Assembly: GCA_021790385.1 (NCBI GenBank)
Contig: JAJYDW010000006.1
Span: forward strand, 1 to 64,000
Direction: 5' to 3'
Origin: Planctomycetota bacterium
Lineage (GTDB): Bacteria; Planctomycetota; Phycisphaerae; WQYP01
Length of the DNA stretch: 64,000 nt
The notes under the pieces are model-generated. The model was not told the origin of the DNA. It searched no databases and worked only from the letters and a program-made list of their open reading frames with translations. The position numbers and the translations under genes were made by a program. This document shows positions 1 to 8,934 of the stretch, one piece after another (positions within the stretch are counted from its first letter, which is position 1; each line of letters opens with the position of its first letter).

Positions 1-690
1 AGCGGAACAATCAGCACGGGAATCAACAGCGAAACGCTGGTGCTGTCAGGGTCGGGTACGCTATCGAGCGCGAATGTAGGCAGCCCGACACTGACCCTGA
101 ATACATTGACATTAAGTAATGGCACGGGGCTTGCCGGTAATTACACGCTGACCGGTGGAACGGATAGTTACACCATTACTCCTGCGGTGATTAATCTTAG
201 CGGTACACGCGATTATGACAGTACCATGATTGCGGCGGCTTCCACTTTTGGCAGCAGCGGAACAATCAGCACGGGAATCAACAGCGAAACGCTGGTGCTG
301 TCAGGGTCGGGTACGCTATCGAGCGCGAATGTAGGCAGCCCGACACTGACCCTGAATACCTTGACATTAAGTAATGGCACGGGGCTTGCCAATAATTATA
401 CGTTGACCGGTGGAACGGATAGTTACACCATTACTCCTGCGGTGATCAATCTTAGCGGTACACGCGATTATGACAGTACCACGATTGCGGCGGCTTCCAC
501 TTTTGGCAGCAGCGGAACAATCAGCACGGGAATCAACAGCGAAACGCTGGTGCTGTCAGGGTCGGGTACGCTATCGAGCGCGAATGTAGGCAGCCCGACA
601 CTGACCCTGAATACCTTGACATTAAGCAATGGCACGGGGCTTGCCAATAATTATACGTTGACCGGGGGCACGGATACCTACACCATCAAT
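1..690 (+). repeat. 255-bp in-frame tandem repeat (about 2.7 copies in window)
   Basis: The sequence beginning agcggaacaatcagcacggg recurs at 1, 256 and 511, giving an exact 255-bp (85-codon) period. Copies differ at only a few positions, for example gccggtaattacacgctg versus gccaataattatacgttg and an ATG/ACG change near 226/481. The third copy loses identity after about 690, where the sequence turns into YDG units. The array continues leftwards out of the window. Confidence 0.95.
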
Positions 691-1626
691 CCGTATCAAC
701 TCTCCATCACCGGCGTAACTGCCAACAACAAAGTGTATGATGGTACTACCACTGCTACGCTCACCAGCATTGGCACCCTTAGTGCAACGGTGGGTGGCCA
801 GACGTTGACGCTTCATGGCCCCACGGCGGTGAATTACTCGCAGGCGGATGTTGGCAACAACCTTACAGTAACGGCCAGCGGCTACAGCCTGGCCAATGGC
901 ACCGGCAGCAATGCCGGCTTGGCTTCCAATTACACGCTTAATGGCATCACCAGTGCTGCCACAACGGCCAACATCACCCCTGCCATACTCACCATCACCG
1001 GCGTAACTGCCAACAACAAGGTGTATGATGGCACTACTACCGCGACGCTTAATTCATCGGGTGCGGCGCTCGGCGGGCTGGTGGCCGCCGATGTCGGCCA
1101 TGTTAGCTTGGCCAGCGGCACGGGTGTATTTGCCACGTCTAATGTGGGCAATAACATTGCGGTAACGGTAACTGGTTTGAATTTAAGCGGTGCTGACGCA
1201 GGTGATTATATTTTGCCAACAGCCAATTATCCCCGCGGATTAACCGCGGATATCACAGCTCCATTTCCAGTTGTGCCTTTGAATGCCAGCTTGATTGGCT
1301 ATTGGTTTACCCCGTATTATTCCTCTGTTATGGACAACGCGGAGGAATCGCAGAATCAGAATAAAGTTACGGTTCCCGCCATGTCGGACCGAGTTCTTAG
1401 CAACCCCATTACCACCCGCTCATTTGGCAATCGCGTGTTTATCTATGAAAAAGTCGAAGGCCGCTTGATGCTTATTGATTCGATTCTCTTGTCCAACCAC
1501 CACAACGGTAAATCTCAAGGAACTACAATAGCTATCACCAGGGATGAAGTAGTCCGTTTGTTGGCTGGCGGCGGCGGTGGAAATCTGCAATTAAAGCCGC
1601 GAATTGTCTCTCCCCATGGACATTAA
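1..1626 (+). CDS. Large repetitive secreted protein, MBG/YDG repeats (TpsA/hemagglutinin-like), 5' end outside window
   Basis: The reading frame is open from base 1, so the N-terminus lies upstream and only the C-terminal ~541 residues are seen. The first ~230 residues are three near-identical 85-residue units, each with YTLTGGTDSYTI and a YDST motif. Two divergent units follow, each with the ITGVTANNKVYDGTTTATL core typical of YDG/MBG domains of bacterial surface adhesins. A non-repetitive C-terminal domain of ~115 residues with a GGGGG stretch ends the protein. The TpsB-type transporter gene starts 43 bp downstream, so a role as an exported two-partner-secretion substrate is inferred; the diagnostic N-terminal TPS domain is not in the window. 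Ser/Thr/Gly/Asn-rich composition and absence of Cys fit an extracellular beta-rich fibre. Confidence 0.8.
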   Translation, partial: SGTISTGINSETLVLSGSGTLSSANVGSPTLTLNTLTLSNGTGLAGNYTLTGGTDSYTITPAVINLSGTRDYDSTMIAAASTFGSSGTISTGINSETLVLSGSGTLSSANVGSPTLTLNTLTLSNGTGLANNYTLTGGTDSYTITPAVINLSGTRDYDSTTIAAASTFGSSGTISTGINSETLVLSGSGTLSSANVGSPTLTLNTLTLSNGTGLANNYTLTGGTDTYTINPYQLSITGVTANNKVYDGTTTATLTSIGTLSATVGGQTLTLHGPTAVNYSQADVGNNLTVTASGYSLANGTGSNAGLASNYTLNGITSAATTANITPAILTITGVTANNKVYDGTTTATLNSSGAALGGLVAADVGHVSLASGTGVFATSNVGNNIAVTVTGLNLSGADAGDYILPTANYPRGLTADITAPFPVVPLNASLIGYWFTPYYSSVMDNAEESQNQNKVTVPAMSDRVLSNPITTRSFGNRVFIYEKVEGRLMLIDSILLSNHHNGKSQGTTIAITRDEVVRLLAGGGGGNLQLKPRIVSPHGH

Positions 1627-1669
1627 AATACTGAATTTCACCCGTATCCTTCTATCCAAGGAATAAAAT

Positions 1670-3430
1670 ATGCAGCAAAATATCCGCCGATGGTCCCTAT
1701 TCTTGTGCGTCATCATTATCGGAACCGTGTTTACTGGTCAGACGGTTCATGCCCAAGCCTATCGGCGTATTGCACCCCAAAAGCCAGGGCCAGTTGCGCC
1801 GGGGAAAATTGTAACGCCGGCAACCCAGCAGCCTTCCGCCACCACCCAGCCTAATAAAGTAATTTTGCAAAAACTCCGTGGCCTGGTGTTTATTGATAAT
1901 ATCAAGGCTCTGGTCCGTACCGGCTACACCGGCGCGTTACCGGCCAATGGAATTGTGATGAAAAATCTACCGCTGCTGAACCGCACCCGGTTCATTGGGC
2001 AATTAATGCCCCGAATCGGCAAACCGTTAACACTTTCCGACATTCAAAACCTGTCCAGGCTGGTAACGCAATGGTACATCCGCCACGGTCGCCCCCTGAT
2101 GCAGGTAACGGTTCCCCCTCAGAATATCAGTTCCGGCATCGTACAAGTGGTGGTAACCGTCTACAAAGTGGGCCAGGTGCAGGTAACGGGCAACAAGTGG
2201 TTTTCCAGCCAACTGCTGCGGTTTGAAAGCGGCATTCAGACAGGCAAGCCCCTCACGTTACATACCCTGCAGGTAGATTTGAACTGGCTAAACAGCAACC
2301 CATTTCGGCGGGTCAATGCGGTATTCAGCCCCGGGCAGCAATTTGGAGAAACGGATGTGAATCTGCAAACCCGTGATCAATTTCCCCTGCGGGTTTACAG
2401 CGGCTATGACAACGAGGGTGTACCAAGCCTGGGCCGCAGCGAATACAACGTCGGTTTTAATTGGGGTAACGCCTTTGGATTGGACCAGCAGTTATCCTAT
2501 CAGTTTACCCGCAGTTTCAGCGGCAACTATACTGCCCATTCTATAGATTGGGTTATTCCGCTTCCGTGGCGGGACCGGGTGATGATCTTTGGGTCTTATG
2601 AGCAGGAAAAGGCGGGACTTAACTCGGCGTTTTCGTCCCTGGGTGAAAGCGGGCAGGCCAGCATCCGGTACCTGCATCCATTGCCGGCACCGAGTTGGCT
2701 TAGCCAGTCTGTGGGTGTAGGTTACGATTTTAAGACCAGCAACAACAATCTGGAATTTGGCGGCACGCAGGTGAGCAATGCCCAGAACAGCTTAAATCAG
2801 ATGCTGTTTATTTATAATGCAGTGGAAACCGATCGCTTCGGCAGCACCGCTTTGAACAACCAGTTGGTAGCCAGTTTCGGGGCCTTCACCGGGATGAACA
2901 ATTCCAACCCACCGCCCAATGAAGCGGGTTTGGACTATCCGGCCAATTACCTCTACGACCAGGTGGAACTCAAACGCATCACACAGTTGCCATGGGGGCT
3001 TTCTTCGGTAACCCGATTTGTAGGCCAAATTGCAGATCATAACCTACCGGACAGTGAACAATTGGATGCCGGCGGTGTAGGCAGTGTACGTGGTTACAAT
3101 CCGGAAACGGCGTTAGGCAGTGAAGGGGAACTTATCAGTGAAGAAATACTTGGCCCGGCGTTTGATCCGGCGGGGTTTTTACATCCCCCGGCACAATGGC
3201 ATTCGGCGGCACAGTTGGGGGTATTTATTGATTATGCGGATGTGTATCAGGTGCAAAATAGTGTCAGTGCCGGTGGCCGGGCGGATTTGGCCAGTGCCGG
3301 CGTAGAGATTACTTATAATTTAAGAAATAACCTTTCCATCGATATGGATTATGGCCAGCAATTGCGTCGCGCTCCAGGTGCCACCAACAAAGGCGGCCAA
3401 TTCGATATTGCCGTTGTTGTGGGATTTTAG
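1670..3430 (+). CDS. TpsB-family (ShlB/FhaC/HecB) outer membrane transporter
   Basis: 586 residues. An N-terminal signal peptide (hydrophobic 9-24, probable cleavage after VHA28) is followed by a Pro/Gln-rich linker and two POTRA-like segments at about 60-240. The rest is predominantly beta-strand, as in 16-strand TpsB barrels. The VRGYNPE motif near residue 470 matches the conserved VRGY tetrad of the Omp85/TpsB superfamily that sits in the barrel lumen. Such proteins export one large partner protein across the outer membrane, and the repeat protein ending 43 bp upstream is the obvious substrate. AAGGA lies about 5 nt before the ATG. The family is well supported; substrate pairing is inferred from adjacency. 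Confidence 0.9.
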   Translation: MQQNIRRWSLFLCVIIIGTVFTGQTVHAQAYRRIAPQKPGPVAPGKIVTPATQQPSATTQPNKVILQKLRGLVFIDNIKALVRTGYTGALPANGIVMKNLPLLNRTRFIGQLMPRIGKPLTLSDIQNLSRLVTQWYIRHGRPLMQVTVPPQNISSGIVQVVVTVYKVGQVQVTGNKWFSSQLLRFESGIQTGKPLTLHTLQVDLNWLNSNPFRRVNAVFSPGQQFGETDVNLQTRDQFPLRVYSGYDNEGVPSLGRSEYNVGFNWGNAFGLDQQLSYQFTRSFSGNYTAHSIDWVIPLPWRDRVMIFGSYEQEKAGLNSAFSSLGESGQASIRYLHPLPAPSWLSQSVGVGYDFKTSNNNLEFGGTQVSNAQNSLNQMLFIYNAVETDRFGSTALNNQLVASFGAFTGMNNSNPPPNEAGLDYPANYLYDQVELKRITQLPWGLSSVTRFVGQIADHNLPDSEQLDAGGVGSVRGYNPETALGSEGELISEEILGPAFDPAGFLHPPAQWHSAAQLGVFIDYADVYQVQNSVSAGGRADLASAGVEITYNLRNNLSIDMDYGQQLRRAPGATNKGGQFDIAVVVGF

Positions 3431-3592
3431 GGTCCGCGCAAGCATAAATTCACCCTTTTTGTCTGGTTCTGCCCATTGGGGTATCGCTTGTCGCTTTATA
3501 CTGACCCAACGGCTGGGTATGTGCGTCGCTTGCGCTTTGTCGGCGGCTAAAACACCTGTGGCGTCAAACATGAATCTATCTTTGCGCTGTAA

Positions 3593-5398
3593 CTATGGCA
3601 TTGCATGCAGGTAACCATCGGGCCAACGGCGCAGCCAGGCCGGACCGATGGAGCGGGTGGGAATGGCTCCCGGAGCCTGAATGTGGCATCGTTCCAGCAG
3701 CGAACCTTCCTGCAGATACAGGGTATCAAGTGCGTCCAGATAGGCCACCACAGCCTGGGCTTGGGCGAGCTGCGCGGAAAGCAAGTTTGCCTGAGCTTGG
3801 GAAACTTGCAAGGAGGTGCTTTCTCCGACGCGAAATTCACCCTCGGTAGCGGCGAGGGTTTCCTGCTGGGCGCGGGTGGTTGCCGCGGTGGCGGTGATCT
3901 GGCGGCGATCAGTGACGGCTTGAATGTAGGCGGTGCGCACACTGAGTTCCACGCTGCGGACGGTATTGGCGAAGGCCGCTTCTTCCTGGTCCCGGCTAAG
4001 TACCGCGCTTTGGTAATTGGCTGTTGGCGTACGGTTGAACAACGGATAGTTGAAAGACAAACCGCCGATGAGTTGATAGTCGTCACCGTTTAAATTAGCG
4101 GCGGCGGGACCGAAGGATTCGGCGTAGCCGGTTTTACCCATGGTGATAAAAGCATTGAGAACGGGCAAAAGGCCGTTGCGAGTTTGTATGACGGCCAAAT
4201 CTCCCTGTTGAATTTGCAGACGCGTTTGATTGAGAATAGGGCTTAACCGCAGGGCGAGGCTGGTATGTGCAGCCAGCGGGGCTTGTGGGCCGCCAGAAAT
4301 ATACGGCGGCGTAGTAAGCACGATCTGATGTTTCCAAAATGGTTTGCCGGAAGGCACCAGCAGACTCAGCAGGTTGAGCCGGGCGATTTTTTGTGCGCCC
4401 AAAGCACTGACCAGTTGCTCGCGGGTGACCGCGGTTTGGGCGATGGAAGCGGACAACTGCGATGGGGCAGTGCGTCCGACACGGATGAGTTCGCGGGTTT
4501 GCTGTTCCTGTTGCCGGGCGACGGACAAAGCCTGCTCAAGGATTTGCACATTTTGACGGGCCAGAACGGTTTGCCAATAGGCCTGTACAATATCGTCGGT
4601 AATGGTAAGAGCTTCGCCGCGCAGTTGGTAATCCGAGATTTTCTTGCCGAGTTGAGCTTCGTGAATGGTGGCCAGGTTGGCCTGCAGGTTTCCGCCTTGC
4701 AGAAGAGCCTGGGTGACGGTGAGAGAAAACCCGGTGTTGGTGGCCTGGCCGCCGCTGGCTTCGCTGTCGCTGAGGTTGGCATTGATGCCGGCCTTGATGG
4801 ATGTTCCTGTGGGCAGGTTTTCCGACACGCCAAGGTTGGCGGTCCCGGAATCGGTGGTGGTACTGCCGCCGGCCGCCCGGTTATAGCCGCCGCTGGAGGT
4901 GACGTAGCCACCACTGCTGGGGACGCGGTTTTTGGAGGCCTGAACGCCGGCGGAAACCGTCGGATCGAACGCTCCGCGGTCGGCAATGACCTGCTGCTGT
5001 GCTATGGCTGGGGCATAGCGTTGTACCAGCAGCGATGGATTATTCCGCAGACCAATCACCAGGGCATCGGCCAACGAAAGATGGTGAAGATGCGAAGTGG
5101 AGATGGTAGCGGCGGATTTGGTGCCGGCTGGAAGGGCGGATGCCAGGTGATCGGAGGCTGTGCCAGTGGCGATATCCTGCTGGTGAGCCAGAGCCGCGGC
5201 CTGATAGTTTTCGTATCCGCCGGAATCAATGCTGCTGCATGCGGATATACCGGCCACCGCACCTAGTAAGGCACAGGCTCGCAGTGTGGTGGAGACGGCA
5301 TGGGCGAGGCGCATTTTATTTTCTGAAGTGGCGGAATATCGTAGCGGGGTGGATGAAACAATTGCTGACTCCCGCGGGGAAAGCGGTAGATCATTCAT
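3593..5398 (-). CDS. TolC-family outer membrane efflux lipoprotein
   Basis: About 600 residues with two long alpha-helical, Gln/Ala-rich repeats (IADRGAFDPTVSAG region; QVSQAQANLLSAQLAQAQA near the end) typical of OEP/TolC trimers. A lipoprotein-like signal LLGAVAGISAC is present, so the protein is probably lipid-anchored. The ATG at 5398 overlaps the upstream permease gene by 8 bp and has GAGG nine bases before it. An internal ATG at 5314 would put the signal right at the N-terminus but lacks a ribosome site. It is the last gene of an ATPase-MFP-permease-OMP operon and would be the outer membrane duct of that pump. The substrate is unknown. Confidence 0.87.
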   Translation of the reverse strand: MNDLPLSPRESAIVSSTPLRYSATSENKMRLAHAVSTTLRACALLGAVAGISACSSIDSGGYENYQAAALAHQQDIATGTASDHLASALPAGTKSAATISTSHLHHLSLADALVIGLRNNPSLLVQRYAPAIAQQQVIADRGAFDPTVSAGVQASKNRVPSSGGYVTSSGGYNRAAGGSTTTDSGTANLGVSENLPTGTSIKAGINANLSDSEASGGQATNTGFSLTVTQALLQGGNLQANLATIHEAQLGKKISDYQLRGEALTITDDIVQAYWQTVLARQNVQILEQALSVARQQEQQTRELIRVGRTAPSQLSASIAQTAVTREQLVSALGAQKIARLNLLSLLVPSGKPFWKHQIVLTTPPYISGGPQAPLAAHTSLALRLSPILNQTRLQIQQGDLAVIQTRNGLLPVLNAFITMGKTGYAESFGPAAANLNGDDYQLIGGLSFNYPLFNRTPTANYQSAVLSRDQEEAAFANTVRSVELSVRTAYIQAVTDRRQITATAATTRAQQETLAATEGEFRVGESTSLQVSQAQANLLSAQLAQAQAVVAYLDALDTLYLQEGSLLERCHIQAPGAIPTRSIGPAWLRRWPDGYLHAMP

Positions 5399-6596
5399 AA
5401 CGTAAAGCCTCAATGGGATTCAGCGCCGCAGCCCGGCGCGCCGGATAATAACCGAAAAAAATGCCGATAGCTGCGGAGATAGACAGGGCCAAAAATACCA
5501 TAGGCGGTTCTACGTGGCCGGAAAAACTGCGGAACTTCACGTAGTGGGCCGCGATGATGCCCACACCTACGCCCATCAGGCCCCCGAGCAGGCTGATAAT
5601 CATGGATTCGATGAGAAACTGGCGGAGAATATCCCGGCGACGAGCACCAATGGCTTTGCGAATGCCGATTTCACGGGTGCGTTCGGTGACGGTAACCAGC
5701 ATGATGTTCATAATGCCGATGCCTCCGACCAGAAGGGAGATGCCCGCCACAGATCCTAAAAACATCGTAAAGGCTCCACCAATGCGGTTGGCCATTTTCA
5801 GCATTTGAACCTGGTTGGCAATCCAGAAATCATCTTCATCTCCATAGATGAGTGAATGGCGCACTCGCAGGAGTGTCTGGCAGGCGGCCTGTACGCTGGT
5901 GAGGTTGGCGGCGTGATCAACCTGCAAGTCGATATGATTGAGGGCGACCTGGCGCCCCATGAGATCCGTCATGGCTGTTGTGTACGGCAACAGAACCTGA
6001 TTGTCCGGATCAAACCATCCATGGCGGCCCTTGGGTACCAGCACTCCCACCACCTTAAATCGCACGGTAGACACCGTAATGGTGCGGCCGATAGGATCTT
6101 GAGAGCCAAAAAGCCTTTCCGCGGTCTCCGGGCCAATCACTGCCACGGACGTCATGTCGAGGCAATCGTAATCGGTAAACATGGTGCCGCTTTGGATTTT
6201 AAAATCATGGATTTTGATATAAGTAGGAGCGCAGCCAATGATGTTACAGGTGGTAAAATTGCCCCCCCATTTTACCGGATCGAACGCGACGACTACTGGT
6301 GAGACGTAGGTTACGTGCGGCACTTGTAGTACTGCATCCGCATCGCCCAAAGTTAGGGGATCCGCAGAACCATTAAGAACCGGGGAAATTTTAGGGTTAT
6401 GGGGAAAAATCGTGATGGCATTTTTCCCCATCCTGGACACCCAGCCAAGAATACGTTTTTTGGCCCCATTGCCCAGGGCCAGCATGGCAATGACCGCAGC
6501 CACGCCGATAATCATGCCCAGCATGGTCAAAACGGCCCGCAATTTGTTAGCCATCATGCTCCGAATTGCAATTTTAATGGTGGTCCAGATTAACAT
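5391..6596 (-). CDS. MacB-like ABC transporter permease (FtsX family)
   Basis: About 401 residues: one N-terminal membrane helix (AVLTMLGMIIGVAAVIAML), a periplasmic MacB_PCD-type domain at about 45-270, then three C-terminal helices with the family signature GGIGIMNIMLVTVTERTREIGIRKAIGA and terminal NPIEALRYE. The start is taken at ATG 6596, preceded by GGGAAG at eight bases; a TTG at 6611 is the alternative. Unlike E. coli MacB it carries no fused ATPase; the ATPase is a separate gene at 7990-8721. MacB-type permeases act as mechanotransmitters that drive periplasmic substrates through TolC rather than as classic transmembrane carriers. It overlaps the TolC gene by 8 bp. Confidence 0.92.
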   Translation of the reverse strand: MLIWTTIKIAIRSMMANKLRAVLTMLGMIIGVAAVIAMLALGNGAKKRILGWVSRMGKNAITIFPHNPKISPVLNGSADPLTLGDADAVLQVPHVTYVSPVVVAFDPVKWGGNFTTCNIIGCAPTYIKIHDFKIQSGTMFTDYDCLDMTSVAVIGPETAERLFGSQDPIGRTITVSTVRFKVVGVLVPKGRHGWFDPDNQVLLPYTTAMTDLMGRQVALNHIDLQVDHAANLTSVQAACQTLLRVRHSLIYGDEDDFWIANQVQMLKMANRIGGAFTMFLGSVAGISLLVGGIGIMNIMLVTVTERTREIGIRKAIGARRRDILRQFLIESMIISLLGGLMGVGVGIIAAHYVKFRSFSGHVEPPMVFLALSISAAIGIFFGYYPARRAAALNPIEALRYE

Positions 6597-6633
6597 TTTG
6601 TTGCTTCCCAAGAGGGTGTGGCCTGTTTTTCGG

Positions 6634-7947
6634 CTAATGGTGCCCCGGTGTCCACATGCTGGAAAGATCGCCCAAATGTAGCACCACTTTTTGGCCCGCC
6701 TTCAATCCTGCAACCACCTGCCAATCCGTATCGTTACGTTGGCCAAGCGTAACGCCTTTACTAACTTCCTTGCCGTCCGGTGTTACCACGGTGACGGTAT
6801 CTTCATGGTGCCGGATGACCACCGCCTGGAGTGGAATATAGAGTACATCTGGCAACTTGTCCGCAAAGATGGTGACATTGGCGGTCATGCCGGGCTTGAG
6901 CATTTCCTTATTTTTACCCAGCACTTCAATTTTAGCCTGAAAGGTGACAATGTTACTGGTGGAGGTACTGCCGGAGGTTTGATCCTGAATCGATTCCGGA
7001 GCCATAAGGACCACACGGCCGGGAAAGACCAAGCCTGGTGCACCGGCGGCGGTAATTTGCGACACATCGCCGATTTTGACGTGATTGATATCGCTTTCAT
7101 TGATGGTGGCATTAATGTATATGTGCGATGTATCCACCAGAGTCATCACGGTAGTGCCGCCGCCGACATTGGTGGTTGCCGATGCAATCACCTGCCCCTG
7201 CTGAACATCCACGTTCGCCACAGCGCCGTTGATGGGGGCGGTGACGGTACAATAACCCAGATTGGTCTGAGCATTTTTAAGGTTGGCGTGCTGGATCAGA
7301 ACCGCAACGCGATCCAGGTGAACGTTTAGTTTCTGCAGCTTGACCTGCAGGGCCTGAGTTTTGAGCTGCATCAACTGCACCTCGGCCAGCCGCAGGGACT
7401 GCTGATCACGCACCAGGGTGGTTTTGTCATTGTCATAGGTTTGCTGAGGGGCGAGCTTTTCCTGCAGCAGGGTTGCGTCGCGCTGCACATTTAACTGGTC
7501 GTTTTTTACCTGGGCTTGGGCGGAAAGTAAATTAGCCTCATCGGTCTGCCGGGTGGTGATCAGATTTTCCTTGGCAATCTGGTAATTCACCTGGGCAGAT
7601 TGCAACGTCAACTCCGCCTGCTGCAGATTCTGCTGGGCGATGGCCAAGGCTTGTTCTTCCAGGGTGGGGTCTACCTGCAGAACGACTTCACCTTTTTTAA
7701 CGGTGTCACCAATCTGAAAGGGCAGAGATGTAATTTCACCACCAGCTTGACATTTGATGTCCACCGTTCGGTTGGCCTGCACATTGCCGGTGGCATACAC
7801 ATGCACACTTAGTGTGCCACGTTTGACGATGGCTGTGTGGGGCGGTGCGGGCTTGTTGGCATCGGCGGCGGCCATGTGGTATTTGTATGCCCCATACGCT
7901 CCACCTGCCAGGATCAAGATGACCAGAATAATCCAGAATTTTTTCAT
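6634..7947 (-). CDS. HlyD/MacA-family periplasmic adaptor (membrane fusion protein)
   Basis: 437 residues. A single N-terminal anchor (FWIILVILILAGGAYGAY) is followed by a lipoyl/barrel-sandwich half (GNVQANRTVDIKCQAGGEI), a long Gln/Leu-rich coiled coil at about 100-225, the second lipoyl half (NLGYCTVTAPINGAVANVDVQQGQVI) and beta-barrel/membrane-proximal domains. This domain order is that of MacA. It would bridge the FtsX-type permease to the TolC-like channel encoded downstream. The gene lies 42 bp after the ATPase gene and 37 bp before the permease gene, consistent with a single transcript. The substrate cannot be read from sequence. Confidence 0.92.
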   Translation of the reverse strand: MKKFWIILVILILAGGAYGAYKYHMAAADANKPAPPHTAIVKRGTLSVHVYATGNVQANRTVDIKCQAGGEITSLPFQIGDTVKKGEVVLQVDPTLEEQALAIAQQNLQQAELTLQSAQVNYQIAKENLITTRQTDEANLLSAQAQVKNDQLNVQRDATLLQEKLAPQQTYDNDKTTLVRDQQSLRLAEVQLMQLKTQALQVKLQKLNVHLDRVAVLIQHANLKNAQTNLGYCTVTAPINGAVANVDVQQGQVIASATTNVGGGTTVMTLVDTSHIYINATINESDINHVKIGDVSQITAAGAPGLVFPGRVVLMAPESIQDQTSGSTSTSNIVTFQAKIEVLGKNKEMLKPGMTANVTIFADKLPDVLYIPLQAVVIRHHEDTVTVVTPDGKEVSKGVTLGQRNDTDWQVVAGLKAGQKVVLHLGDLSSMWTPGHH

Positions 7948-7989
7948 AGATAATTCGCTGGCCGCAAAGCACGTCCGAAGATTCCGGAA

Positions 7990-8721
7990 TCAAGCTGCGG
8001 CCGTTGCCTCCTTGGTTGTGGATGGTTGATGCTGCGACGCATGTTGGACTTCCGCGACAATGCGGCCATCGCGCAATTGTACTTCCCGGCGACAATGTCG
8101 GGCAACTTCATGATCATGGGTGACAATGATGATAGTACTTCCGGCCTGGTTAAGCCGGTGGAATATATCCAGAATATCGCGGCCCACGTGGGAATCGAGA
8201 TTGCCGGTAGGTTCATCGGCGAGAATAATGGCAGGATCGGTTACCAGTGCCCGGGCTATGGCCACACGTTGGCGCTGGCCGCCGGAAAGCTGATTGGGTT
8301 CATGGTGGGTGCGGTCCGCCAGGCCTACCGTGGTAAGCGCGGCACGGGCTTGGGCTTTGGCATCGTGGCGACTGGCATAGAGCAGAGGCAATTCGACATT
8401 TTCGAGGGCGGAAAGCCGCGGCAGTAAATTAAAATTCTGAAAGACAAAGCCGATACGCCGGTTGCGTATAGCTGCGAGTTGATCTCCGACGAGCTTGGAA
8501 ACATCTTCGCCAGCGAGCCGGTAGGAACCGGAGTCTGCCGTATCCAAACAACCCAGGATATTCATAAGCGTGGATTTGCCGCTGCCGGATGGTCCGGTAA
8601 TGGCCAGCATTTCTCCACGTGAAATGACCAGATTCACCGCATCAAGCGCCAACACCTCGGCATCACCGATGCGATAACGCTTGGTGAGATTGGTCATTTC
8701 CAGGAGATTTTGTGGGTCCAT
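7990..8721 (-). CDS. ABC transporter ATP-binding protein (MacB/LolD-type)
   Basis: 243 residues with every nucleotide-binding element in place: Walker [10 protein letters not shown] at 43-51, Q-loop Gln95, signature LSGGQ at 145-149, Walker B IILADE at 165-170 and H-loop His202. The sequence [17 protein letters not shown] and PTGNLD is characteristic of the LolD/MacB/FtsE subfamily that pairs with FtsX-type permeases. It is the first gene of the four-gene minus-strand operon (ATPase, adaptor, permease, TolC). The ATG at 8721 is used; a second Met at residue 9 (MTNLTKRY) aligns with usual family starts and is an alternative. Confidence 0.93.
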   Translation of the reverse strand: MDPQNLLEMTNLTKRYRIGDAEVLALDAVNLVISRGEMLAITGPSGSGKSTLMNILGCLDTADSGSYRLAGEDVSKLVGDQLAAIRNRRIGFVFQNFNLLPRLSALENVELPLLYASRHDAKAQARAALTTVGLADRTHHEPNQLSGGQRQRVAIARALVTDPAIILADEPTGNLDSHVGRDILDIFHRLNQAGSTIIIVTHDHEVARHCRREVQLRDGRIVAEVQHASQHQPSTTKEATAAA

Positions 8722-8920
8722 GCTGTATACCGTAGCCTTTGCCGCTTTTTTTATAACGTTGGTTCCCCATCGCTATTGCAAAGTATATACACTATAAAAA
8801 AAAATGGCGACAGGATGACCGCAGATACGGTGAAGGGCTGCCAGCGGCGAATTTGCGGCGGTGCGGTCGGTGGCAGCGGGCAGGAGAGTTGCAACCTCGT
8901 GCGGGGCACATAAAAATCGT

Positions 8921-8926
8921 TATGAT
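8921..8926 (+). promoter_or_regulatory. Putative -10 box of the Kdo transferase gene
   Basis: TATGAT ends eight bases before the ATG at 8935 and no Shine-Dalgarno lies between them (gtgcctcc). If used, transcription would start at or within two bases of the start codon. No convincing -35 is seen at the normal distance. Confidence 0.4.
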
Positions 8927-8934
8927 GTGCCTCC

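Noticed and set aside
3547-4093. Overlapping open frames on both strands (minus 179 aa, plus 162 aa)
   Set aside because: Both lie inside the TolC-family gene in other frames and are Pro/Arg- or Gly-rich shadows.
4265-5266. 333-residue plus-strand open frame
   Set aside because: It is antisense to the TolC-family gene; the sequence is Gly-rich and low-complexity, with no ribosome site or domain.
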